DNA of 64,000 nt from Triparma columacea (taxonomy: Eukaryota > Sar > Bolidophyceae > Parmales > Triparmaceae), in NCBI GenBank assembly GCA_030267965.1, contig BRYA01001530.1, positions 38,878 through 102,877 on the forward strand, written 5' to 3'. Shown one piece after another: positions 1 to 10,370 of this stretch. Every line of letters starts with the position of its first letter. Position 1 is the stretch's first letter. A program made the translations under genes and the position numbers. The notes beneath the pieces are model-generated. The model searched no databases. It saw nothing but the letters and a program-made list of their open reading frames with translations, and was not told the DNA's origin.

Positions 1-2120
1 ATGAGCAAAGAAAGCGATGTGATGGATGGTGAAAGGGTCAGAGGTTGGAACGTGCTTGCTGCCAAGATTATGGCTGTTGCATACCACCCATTTCAACGAT
101 TCGCTTCACTCGACGCCTCGCTCGCTACCTCACCTTCTCCCTGCCTTGTCCATGACGTCGTCAAAGTCCAAGCAGCTATCCTCAGTGAACCCGAACTCTT
201 TCACCAGGGTTTCGAGACAAAACAGTTCCCCGGCTTCCTCTTCGTACCCCGCGGCTACACTTCTGCCCACGCTCGCGATGAATGTTGGCCCCAAGTATCC
301 CTGTCTAGCCAAGCTCACTACGGCTGCTCTTGCCCTCTTCTGCCCAGCCTCCTCTTCAAACGCTCCCCTGCTGCAGATGCTTCTCACGCATGCCCCGACG
401 CATGCTCTCAGGTCCACCATCGCGACACCCTCCAAACTAAAGACGCTCTCCCTGCTCGGACTGCAGAATACAGCTTTGCTCATTTCTACGCCGCACTCGT
501 GGATCCCGTTGTCAAGATCCCTGAGAGCCAGACTAGCAATGTGGACGAGTACAATGAGCAAGTTCTCGTTCCCAGGTATGTCTAACTCCTTTTTCTTAAC
601 TGCCGCCGTGATTGCGTTGAACCCCAGCTTCCTTATCCCGACGTTTTGCTGTTGCAGAAGATACCCGAGTAGATTGCTTCCAAAAACTGATTCCATGAGC
701 TTCCTCGTTCTCAGCGAGAGCAACGACGATCCTTTTCCCATGTAATTGGCTTTGCTGGCCAAGACGTCCATGAGCTGACCTGTCCGCGGGCTCTCTTTTT
801 TCTTCTGGCTCCTGCGCTGAACACGGAGGACGATCTGCAACGAGCGAAGCGAGTCGCGCGAAAGGATATGGTGTTGGTGAATGAATTGTCGTGCTCATTG
901 CTTTTTCCCATTCATTCATTCGTTCTCACCTCCTCGAACTCCTTGTTTCCCTTCACCAGCTGCTGCAAATCCTTTTGCTCGACTACAGGATTTGCGACGA
1001 ACTTGTATTCTCCTCTAACCCTCTTTCGATAATTCGGTTTCGGTGGCTTAACATTGTTTTTCTCTGCACTCTCTTCCTCCTCTAGACCATCCTCCGGTCT
1101 CAAATCGCTCTTGTCCGCCTGACTATCCGCCTCCACTCCCCCCTCTTCGGCAATTTTGTCCCTCTTCCCTCTTAGCTCTGTAACCTCCTTGTTCTTCTCA
1201 GCCGCCAAGTCGAAGTCGTCTGCCCTAGCGGCTGCCTCTTCCTCAGCTTTTGCCAGAGATATATGCTTTCCGAGGGAGAGAATAGAATCGACTGCATTCT
1301 TCCTGCGTTTGGCGAGGATGAAGTCTTCCACCCTGACGGCCTCAGCACACAGCTCCTTTGCCCTCTCAACCAACCTCATCGTCTCTTCGTCCACCCTTTC
1401 CTCCGCTGTTCCAGAAATGAGAGGTTTCTTCTCTTCCGCAACATCTTTCCCGATTCCAACGACAGACCTCACTATGCTGCTGCTAACTCCGGCCTTGAGG
1501 AGGGCCTTCTCCATGTCCCCCAATCCTTCCATGCCGTCAACCCCGATGATTTCTGCAACAAGAAGGCTATGGTTCTCAGGTGATGCTATTGTGCCGTATC
1601 CAAGCCCCAGGCTGTCCACCGGCTCTCCCGTAAAGCTCAGTCCCGTCAAACCAACCTGCTGACCCTTGTTGAATTTCACTGTGTCCGAGCTGAGTACTGG
1701 CTCGTGAACGACAAGCTTCACGAACTCGCACCCCTCATCGACATCCGATATGACCTTTGTCTCCCTCTCCAACATTCCACCCGCCGCCCCCCCCCTGAAG
1801 GTGATGAAACCCAACCTTTCGAATACACCAGCCCCAAAGCTTCCTCTCTCCTCCCCGTCGTCAATCTCGTTGGGCTGAAGGGGGGGGGAGGAACCGAGGT
1901 AAACCTCTACCTCACTCGGCGTATACGCCTCGTGAGCGGTCATTGAGATGGAGGACAACTTCACTGGGAAGGGAAAAATCACTGCAAGGGTCATGGGAAA
2001 GTCCATCCTCTTATCACTGATCCAATGACATCCGGTTAGGGTTGAAGCTGGGGGTACGGAAGGATGTAAACGGGTCTTAGTGGTGGTCGATGAAACATCG
2101 ATGACCCTATAGGACAACAT
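1..2120 (-). CDS. CEP104: CEP104-like centrosomal/ciliary tip protein (3' end cut by window)
   Basis: Exon 1 runs 2120-930 (397 codons from the first ATG, MLSYRVIDVSS). Exon 2 is 834-134, and a third exon starts at 73 or 58 and runs off the left edge. The N-terminal ~150 residues match the CEP104 jelly-roll, including a GCHWISDKRMDFP stretch and an F-x-RLGFITF strand. Next come paired helical segments of the UVR-like type (VEDFILAKRRKNAVDSI; ADDFDLAAEKNKEV) and a K/E-rich linker. Exon 2 begins the TOG array and ends in LVKEFGFTEDSCLDFDDVM, which matches human CEP104. The family binds plus-end and ciliary-tip microtubules, so a flagellate stage or ancestor is implied. The C-terminal zinc fingers would lie outside the window. 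Intron 835-929 carries a CGAGCGAAGCGAG motif next to its acceptor. Confidence 0.88.
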
Positions 2121-2419
2121 TAGGGAAAGGTCGGGGCGGCTTGGTTTCAACAGCTAGAATTATTTTTTTTAATGGAGGCAGAAAATATATTGAAATCAAG
2201 GGTTCTTATTGGGTAGCAAGTGGAGCGGGGGGGGGGTTGAGGATTATACGATAATCGTAATCGTGTTCTCCAGTCTTTTGTTCCACACTTTCTCAAACAT
2301 ACATTTGGAGGGGGCAATTTGTCAATAGGGCTGAAATACTTACTACATAACTTCCTCGCTTTCCTCTCCATTATTATCTCTACTCTAACTTATATCTTTC
2401 CCATCTTTGGCCCTTATAA
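2121..2419. promoter_or_regulatory. Divergent promoter region, CEP104 / PsbQ-like
   Basis: These 299 bases separate two head-to-head start codons, so they must hold both promoters. A TATAAA string ends directly at the ATG at 2420. A G-run lies at 2225-2234. No operator-like repeat is visible. Confidence 0.4.
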
Positions 2420-3016
2420 ATGATTGTTCGTGTCGTGCTCCTCTTCCTGTTTTCCATCACTACCTTTTTCTCAAAGGTTGAGTCATACAACCATTTGCCT
2501 CCACTGTCACGCGCTGTTGGTCATAGGCGCCAGGTTATGAAGTCTGTTGGTCATAGGCGCCAGTTTGTGAAGTCTTTTGTTAAAATTGCAACGACTGGTG
2601 CATTAGTTACGACGGCATTTCCTTCTGTGTCTTTCGCAGAGGGGAAAGATGAATTGATTATGCAGCTCAAGGATGGGCGGAAGCTTCTGGAGCCGTTGAG
2701 TGACAAGCTGCAAGCTGAACAGTGGGACGCGGTAAGGTCGGTGTTGAAGGGACCCGGACTGGGGGAATTATGGAACCTAGGCGAGTCGAAGAATACAATT
2801 GCTAAATTGGCAAAGAAGACCGACAATATGATGCTAATGGAGCTTGGCAACGAGCTGCAGATATCTCTACAAATGGCCGACCAACTCACGTACGACAACG
2901 CATTTGTTTACTTTCAGCCTGGGAATGGCAAGGTGGATATTAAGGGGCCGCAAAGCATGGTCAAAAAGGCCATATCACAGCTCGATGAGATCGTTGAAAT
3001 GGCGGCGGAAGATTAA
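2420..3016 (+). CDS. PsbQ-like (PsbQ') thylakoid-lumen protein of photosystem II
   Basis: A single-exon 198-residue protein. Residues 1-22 form a signal peptide (MIVRVVLLFLFSITTFFSKV), as used for import into plastids surrounded by an ER membrane. Residues 36-73 then give a twin-arginine lumen signal, RRQFVKSF followed by a hydrophobic stretch and an AFPSVSFA cleavage site. The mature ~125 residues are a helical bundle with LWNLGESKN and YDNAFVYFQPGNGK, which I associate with the PsbQ' extrinsic subunit of red-lineage algae. It would stabilise the oxygen-evolving complex. The RR motif lies in a ~30-bp tandem duplication, so two VGHRRQ units are present. The plastid-type pre-sequence is directly visible; the PsbQ' assignment rests on remembered family motifs. 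Confidence 0.7.
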   Translation: MIVRVVLLFLFSITTFFSKVESYNHLPPLSRAVGHRRQVMKSVGHRRQFVKSFVKIATTGALVTTAFPSVSFAEGKDELIMQLKDGRKLLEPLSDKLQAEQWDAVRSVLKGPGLGELWNLGESKNTIAKLAKKTDNMMLMELGNELQISLQMADQLTYDNAFVYFQPGNGKVDIKGPQSMVKKAISQLDEIVEMAAED

Positions 3017-3109
3017 TGCTGGTAATTAGTTGATGCGGAAACAGTCGTTTTGCTGATTCACTACCTTTTTGGATTGTATCGTCAGAAATGCCAGGGCTGA
3101 AATCCTTTG

Positions 3110-4930
3110 ATGATGCATTCATCTCTTTTACGAAAATGCGTCCCTTCAATCGCTGCTGTTTCCCTCAGTGGCTATTGTCTCTCTAGATTTGATGCTGAAG
3201 AAGCCTCGGAAGCCCCGCTTCGATTTTTTGGCTCAGTGAGTCGACAAGTCGCTTGGTGTGATGCAGATTCAGAGGACTTAGAGGTGATGACGAATTGGTC
3301 AGCGACACATTCTGTGGAGTTGCGGAAAGTTTATAGCCCTGAGAGCGTGGAGGAACTCACAAAACTCGTACAGGCTTCATCTAACAAAATAAGGCCTGTG
3401 GGCTCGGCCCTCTCCCCAAATGGTCTGTCCTTTGCTCCACCCAACACGTCGTGCATCTCGATGTCGCTTTTGGACAAGGTTCTCAGTGTCGATACCGAGG
3501 GTATGACTGTGACTGTGCAGGGTGGGGCAAGAGTAGAGAGGGTTATTGAAGAGCTGCGGCAGCACAACCTTACTCTTCCCAACCTTGCTTCGATAGCAGA
3601 GCAGCAGGTCGGGGGTTTCGTAAATGCCGGAGCTCACGGAACTGGTGCTACTGTCCCGCCGGTGGACGATTTTGTATTGTCGATGAAGCTCGTTACCCCA
3701 GCTTTTGGCGTGATTGAGGTCAAGTCCACTGACAGCGGTATGAACAAGGTGAGCGAGTCAAAGCGAGTGGCTGAAAGTGTTGCGGCGCAGATCTGAAAGG
3801 GTTCGGCAGTTACTAACGCAAGCCTTTCCGCTGCTCACCGCAGCTCATTTTTGACATGTGCAGGGTCGGCCTAGGGGTCTTCGGGGTAGTCGCTGAGTAC
3901 ACCCTCAAATGTATCCCCTCCCATCACCTTCTCGAGCACACTACGGTGCTGACCCGTGCCGAGGCTGTCAAGCAGCTCCCCTCCCTTCTCAAAGGACACA
4001 AGCACATGCGTTACATGTGGATTCCCTACGAGGACGCTGTCGTGGTTGTGACAAACGACCCTTTCGACGCCTCCGTCAACCCCCTGCCGCAGGATTCCCC
4101 TTCTCAGAAGGATCCTCTGGCTCCCTTCCGAGATCTCCTAAAGTCCCACCCAAATAAGGTTCACACTCCCGACCAGATCGAGGGTATGGGTATGGGTGAG
4201 CTGAGGGACAGCCTGCTAGACTTGGACCCTCTCTCGACGGAGTGGGTCAAGAAAGTTAACGCCGCGGAGCACAAGTTCTGGAAAAATGCGTGCGGTTACC
4301 GCTACCTTCCCTCGGACCAACTTCTCCAGTTCGAGTGCGGAGGCCAGCAGCACGTCCAAGAGGTTTGCTTCCCCACAGGGTCTCTCTACAACCCATCCAA
4401 CGCTGACATGGACTTTATGACAAGGCTACTTGCGAAAATTGAGCAAGGTGAGAGGGATGAAGCGAAGTGACGAAGCGGCGCAGTGTTTACTTAACCTCAC
4501 TCCTTCGCTCGTCTCAGACTCCATCCCCGCCCCCTCCCCAATCGAACAGCGCTGGACGGCCTCGTCCACCTCCTCCATGTCTCCTGCCAATACCAAGGAC
4601 CTTCCCCCCGATACTGTCTTCTCTTGGGTTGGAATCATAATGTATTTGACGAACGATGATCCCAAGCGAAGGAAGGTAGTTACGGATGCCTTTCAGACAA
4701 AGTATCGGGATCTTCTTGAGGACGTTGGGGATAGGAACAAGATTCTCACGCACTGGGCAAAGCAAGAGCTTCCCCCGAAGGGATCAAAGGACTACAGTGA
4801 GAGAATAGAGAAATTGCGAAAGCGCCTCAGGGAGCGTTACCCTGTGGATCAATTCATACAATTGAGAAGACTCTTCGATCCCAAGAATTTGTGCGGAAAC
4901 GAGCTCTTGGATGAATTGTTTGGTTTATAA
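3110..4930 (+). CDS. GLDH: L-galactono-1,4-lactone dehydrogenase (ascorbate synthesis)
   Basis: Three exons, 3110-3748, 3844-4447 and 4518-4930, give 551 residues. The start is the ATG at 3110, followed by a mitochondrial-type N-terminus with a short hydrophobic segment. The FAD-binding half contains IRPVGSALSPNG, IAEQQVGGFVNAGAHGTGA and DDFVLSMKLVTPA, all close to plant GLDH. The C-terminal half has SPIEQRWTASSTSSMSPA, FSWVGIIMYL and the HWAKQE motif of the family. The enzyme oxidises L-galactono-1,4-lactone to ascorbate and passes electrons to cytochrome c at the mitochondrial inner membrane. Splice joins restore NK|LIFDMCRVGLG and AKIEQ|DSIPAP. Intron 1 contains a perfect TACTAAC branch site. 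The 3' end lies 46 bp from that of WASHC4 (convergent). Confidence 0.92.
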
Positions 4931-4976
4931 TAAAGGATTTTTCTGCTTGGATTGATTCTACACTCTTTTAATTTAT

Positions 4977-7900
4977 TTACTCCATATTCTTTCGCTGTGC
5001 GAAAAAGATGGAAGAGCCTTTGAACGAGTAGTAAAGCATTTCGCTCTCCCTCTTGTGAGCCGAGAGCCTTTTTGCTGTGAGCTGAAGCGTGCTCCCCTCG
5101 GTGTCGCTGTCGCTGTCATCGTCGTCGTTAGACTTCTTCCTGCTTCTGCTGAAGAAGCTTCGTTTCTTACTCTTGGCCTCCTTCTTCTTCCTCATCTTTT
5201 CATCCTGGGCTGCCTGCTTTTCCCTGAGGTTGGCTTCGTCTTTCGCGTACTTTTCTTGCAGGCTCTGGAAGAAGTGAAGCGCATCAAAGTGCTCGTGCTG
5301 CTGGAGGATGGACAAAATGTAAGCGATTCCCATGGAGAACCCGTCGTCACTGTAGTAAGCGTCCCTGACAGTTCTATTCTTCTTGTACATCATGTCCTTT
5401 GCGTAGAGGCTCGCCTCGATCCAACTCAAACAGAGGCTTGGAACGATCATGAAGAAGTTGTCGAGCTGAGAGTGGTCATTTCCTCCGCCCAGCAAGACCT
5501 CCTTGAAGACCTTGACAAGAAGGTGGAAGTAGTCGGTGGAATCCTTCAAGTTCGTCTTGACGACGCCAATGCAGGCATCCAAATTCTGTGCTGCAGTCAC
5601 GGTTGTCGCAGATAGCTTCGCCCCCTCGACAGGCTTCTTCTTTTCTCCCCCTTCCTCCCCCTCGCCTCCTTCATCACCCTCTCCCGAAGAACCATCGCTC
5701 CCGGGGAGTCCCTCCCCAGCCAAGGGGGCAAAGTCAGGTATTTCGTCCAAGTCAGGCAAGAACTGGACGGCATCCGAACAGAACTTCATCCCAGCGCTCC
5801 TGACCATCCTAACGTATCCCAGCGCGTTCCCAATCTCCGAAATGAGAATGCGAAAACGGTCGAGGAATGTTTTTCCCTCACTAACTCCCAGCTTCCTGAT
5901 ATCCTTGACAAACCCCATGGCCCTCGAGTAGGGGTACTTGTTGTCGACGTCTGGATCTTTGTGGTGTTTCTTGAACCACCGCTTCTCTTTCGCAAGGTGG
6001 CTTCGGATGTAGTCGTCGAAGAGGAATTGCGAGAAGATGTGGAACTGCGACGAGCGAAGCGTGGCGCGAAAGTGAAGACGGGTGAGATTGATGGCGGCTA
6101 TTGAGGAGAGGAGGGCGTTATGTGTGTCATAAGTGCACGACTCGTTCGTTCTCACCTTCTTCGAGAGGTATTGGTACGTGTAGTTCACGGTTGTATTGAG
6201 AATTCCAAGTCCGTGCTGGCGGATGCTGCAGCTGATTGAGTCGATGCTGATTGTGTTGAGGTACTTGGCCCCCCGATCAGGGCGGCGCTCGATGAAAACC
6301 TGCTGGTTAAGGTCGTAGTTAAAGCGCGCAACGAATACGTGAATGTTACGCATAATCTGAAGAATATCGAGACCCTGGTCGAGGGACCCCATGGGGAGGT
6401 AATTGTTAGCGAGCTCGAGGCCGAACTGCGACAAGGAGGAGAAAAGGAAGACAGAAGTAGGTTAGTGAATTGGGTGATGAGTGAAGCAAGTCCCAGCCCG
6501 TTCTCACCTTCTCCTTGGCCAGGTTCTTCATCTCGCTGTAAGTCAACCAGTCGTGGAGAGCGATCGTTGTAAGGTTGTAGAAGCTGCTCTCGAGGTAGAA
6601 GGTGACCCTCTCGTGAATGTTGACAACCATGTCGAAGACGGATAGGGGGGGCATGAGGATGAAGGGTCGGATCTTCGTCTTTTTCTCGAGGACGGGGTTT
6701 GACCTTTTCATGTGGTCGAGGTTTTTTGTGTGGATGTGCAGCCTAAAGTTGGGTGGGAGAGCAGGATTGCAGTTACGTTAGTAGCGTTCACAATTCACAA
6801 TACTTCGATTTAACTTCTTGTCCGTTCTCACCTGAGGTCGTTCTCGACATCACGGCAGATCTTGTCAATAAGCTCAGTGCTAAGTACATCCTCCATAACG
6901 AAGTTGCGGAACTCCTTCACGTAGGCCTCAGATTCGTCGTCATTGCCCTCGGCATCTAGTTGCGGAGCGCAGCGGAGCATCTGCGAGCGAGCGACGAGCG
7001 AGGTGTATGATGGGTTAGGATTACTGTCATCGCAAACGTCTTCAACTCTCCGCCGCCCGTACTCACCTGCTCGCAATCGCAAGCCCCATTGATGAGTAGC
7101 TGCAAAGAAGCAACGTCGGAATTCTGCTCACTGGAATAAATGTCGGAAACGAAGACGGTAAGCAGCTCACGGTTGAAGTAGAGCCAGTCGCAGGAGCACG
7201 CCCTCTTGATGTTGGCATCGAGGTCAGCCAGGAGGCCCATTCGGCGAAGAAGAGCCTCGGCAGACTGAGAGTCCTGAGGAGAGACCCCCCCAGCAATGGT
7301 GGGATCTGAACAGGCGCAGGCGGCAACGTAGGCAGCAAATCGGCGAGCGGAGCCGAACGTCGATGTGCCCTTGAGGGAGCCCTCGAGAGCTGCGAGGCAA
7401 GCAGACAACTGAGATTAGCGAAGTGGTTTGTTAGTTTTGTTCGCATGTTTGCTCCTACATTCTCCTCTGCTCTCACCTTCTTGATCCTCCTGGACGTGGA
7501 CCCCTTCTTTGTCGAGTTTGAGCTGTCAATGACCGATCGAAGTGCTTTGAAGCGCCTGAGGATAGCTGCCGCGAGGATTCTGAGCGCAACGGGGTGCATT
7601 GTGGCGACAGCCGGGCGACACCTGTTGGTGAGGGTAGCCTCGATGGCCTTGAGGACTTCTATAATGGAACGGACCGGACGGATGAGCTTCGAAGTGAGGG
7701 GAAGACCGAGGGCTTTGTGAAGGGCCAAGAGGGTTTTGACCAGCGCCGATGCCCGGTAGGCTATAACGACGCCCTTTAGGACTAAGTGGGGGGCGAAGAG
7801 CAGGGGGGGGGGACAGAAGCGACGAACGAGGTGGGTTAGTTAGAGATTTATGTTTGCGCTCCTCCTTGCTCCGCTCTCATTCTTCTCCTCAATTCTCACC

Positions 7901-9651
7901 TAAGCTTGCCTTCTGCTCGATCCCTGCGGTGACACTAGCCTGGCCCTCGGCGGTAGAGAATGTGCGGGCGCTCGCAGGGAGCTCGCTGTCCGCGTTTGCA
8001 ACCCAGCTGGCGCACTGGGTCTTCAGACTGGCGGCCTGCTGCTGGAAGCTGCGGCGAGCGGCGAGCGAAGAGAGATGCGGAAAGTGTTGCGTTAGTGCTG
8101 AATTGTTGCGCGTTTCAATTCGTGCCCGTTCTCACCTTGCATCCAGACGCTTGACGAAGTCGACGGCTTTTTTGTTCGTCAGGGAGGGATCGACGCCCTT
8201 GACCTCAAAGGGGGCGTACTCCATGAGGAAGTTTGCCGGGAAGAAGGAAGCGTCGCCGCAAATGTTGATGACAGGGCAGCGATCAGGGAAGAGGAGGAAT
8301 AGCTTCTTGAACAGCTTCCCGTCGGGGACCTCGTTGGCAGGAAGAATCCTTCTGTAAAGGGCGTACATGCCGTAGACACCAATGAGCTGGTGGCGCTCGG
8401 TGGTCTCCGAGGCGGAGCCGACCATGGAGTTGTAGCGGTCGTAAAGAGAGGAGACGAGGGCCTTGAGCTCGTTGTGAAGTTGGGTGTTGTTGCGCACCTC
8501 GATGGAAGAAGGGTTCGTGGAGGAGAGGGTTAAGTCCTGCTCGATACAATTCAAGAAACACTTGGCCGAAAGGATGTTGTTGTCGAGCTCGACGAGGGCC
8601 TTCTCGAATGTGGCGAAGTTGGCATCCGTGACATTGTCGGCCGAGTTCTTGGCAGATTTCTCACGGACGACCATTTTGTACAGGCGCCAAGCGTCGTTCA
8701 GCTGCGAGCGCGAAAAGGGTTGGATATGGGGAAGGGGATTGGGATGACGGGCAGGGTCTCACTCACCTCGACATTGTTGGCCACGGCGGAGTCGACAGTG
8801 ATGAGGATGGAAAGCACGGTCGCAAGGGCCTCCGCGACTGGGATGACGCGTACGGAGCGAAGCACGTCGTCTGTGAGAGAGCCGGCGATCTGGCAGACGA
8901 TATTTCGGGCGACTCGCATGCAGCGGAGGGTGAAGTTGTGCAGCTCCTGGAAGAAAGGGAGAGAGTTGCCCATGCAGAGGATGAGCTCGTCGGCGCGCTT
9001 CTCGGAGGCCTCGTCCCCCTCCGCTATTTTGGCTGAAGGGCGAACGTTGAACATGAGGATGCCTGCGGCGAGTGAGGCGAGCGGAAAGGGGGTTGAGTTA
9101 GCGTCTAGAATTGTCTGGGTACGCGCTACGGATGTTTTCACCTGAAACTAGGGTAGTGGCGACCTCCTGGAGCTCCTGGGCCTCGTCGCAGAGGAAGGAA
9201 AGGGCGGAGACCGACTTGAGGGCGTCGTCCCCGAGGTCGCGGGTATTGGTACCCGCGGTCTCAGAGAAGAGGGAGACGACGTGGTGGGGGAGAACCTTCT
9301 CGGGCACAGTGAGGGTGATACTGACGGGGGGGGGGGCGAGGGAAGTGTCACCCTTGGTGAGGCCGGAGGAGAGGTTGATGTTGTCAAGGCTGGTGGGGGG
9401 GGGGAAGGGGGGTAAGGAGGGGGGGGAGGGGGGGGAGACGGGGGGGGGGGGGATACGTACCTCACCAACTCCGAGAAACCCTGGTCGAGCGCAACCTTCC
9501 TCCTATCAATCTCAGCATCTAACGTACTATCGGCAGAAATAGGGTTAGACATGGAAGCCAGGTGACTCTCATTGGCGTGCACCGTCGAAAGAAGCTTCTG
9601 CATTATCTCCTCCTGCACAGAGCGGCCCGAGTAGGCCGACATCTCGTCCAT
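4977..9651 (-). CDS. WASHC4: WASH complex subunit 4 (SWIP / strumpellin-interacting)
   Basis: Eleven exons: 9651-9461, 9389-9142, 9062-8767, 8701-8136, 8048-7900, 7781-7477, 7408-7067, 6980-6832, 6742-6508, 6425-6156 and 6044-4977. The joined frame gives 1272 residues with no stop. Family landmarks appear in order: LNDAWRLYK, ERHQLIGVYGMYALYR, a KLIRPVRSIIEVLKAIE helix, TFYLESSFYNLTTIALHDW, LDQGLDILQIMRNIHVFVARF, GILNTTVNYTYQYLSKK, FHIFSQFLFDDYIRSHL, ISEIGNALGYVRMVRSAG and DGFSMGIAYIL. SWIP is a scaffold of the endosomal WASH complex that activates Arp2/3. An acidic insert follows FLPDLDEIPDF, and a basic K/R/S-rich region plus a short acidic run sits near the C-terminus. Most introns are 65-118 nt, and several carry the CGCTTCGCTCG motif before the acceptor. 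Confidence 0.93.
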
Positions 9652-10370
9652 GGGTGAGTCTTATGTGGAGAGGGAGGGGGAGGAAATCTTCGGGAGGGGA
9701 GGGGATTTGGGGATAGAAGAGGGAGGGAGAGGTGTAAGGATGAATGAGTGGAAGGTTACGGGGGAAGGGGGGGGCTGGGCGAGGGTAGTAAAGGGTTGAG
9801 GGAGGTCAACTAACAGTTTTGGGGAAGGTTTTGGGGATTCCTGAGCAGTTCTGCACAAAAAGAGAAATTCCAGTCCAAGGAGCCTAAAAAAGTATAGCTT
9901 TGAAATATAGGTAAGTAGGACAATAATGACAATAATAAACCTTGTGAAGGCTTTCACCAGATGTTAATGTGTCCTATTGGTGTGATTTTATCTCCAATTT
10001 ACGTCAAGCTCAAGTTATTTCCCCTCTCAATCGTGGTCGACTCCAAGATTCATTGGGTTTGGATTATTCGTCTCATAGATGAGGTAATACTACTTTCGGC
10101 TATATTTTCGATACTGTTAGCATCATGTTGGGGTTTATATTGAGCAGATAACCGCCATTGACGCCACAATGGCACATCCTTGAGGGTCTCACCATCCCTC
10201 TCCCTTGTTCTTACTCCATCACAACATACTTACCCTCCCTGATTTCCCGTCAATAATGTAGGAATTCCTTGAGGATTGAAGCTGTTAACGACAAGACTGC
10301 ATAATAAATACAGGGTTAGTGTTAGGTTACCAAAAGGACGGTATAAAAGATCCTCGGATCCATCCCTACT
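9652..10370. other. Divergent intergenic region, WASHC4 / LRR gene
   Basis: No supportable gene lies in these 719 bases. The first 150 bases are G-rich on the + strand and abut the WASHC4 ATG. The rest is AT-richer with only short open frames lacking protein-like character. A TATA box precedes the LRR gene. Confidence 0.5.
10342..10348 (+). promoter_or_regulatory. TATA box of the LRR gene
   Basis: TATAAAA begins 29 bases before the ATG at 10371. If transcription starts about 30 bases after the box, as is usual for RNA polymerase II, the 5' UTR would be almost absent. This is inferred from spacing only. Confidence 0.5.
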
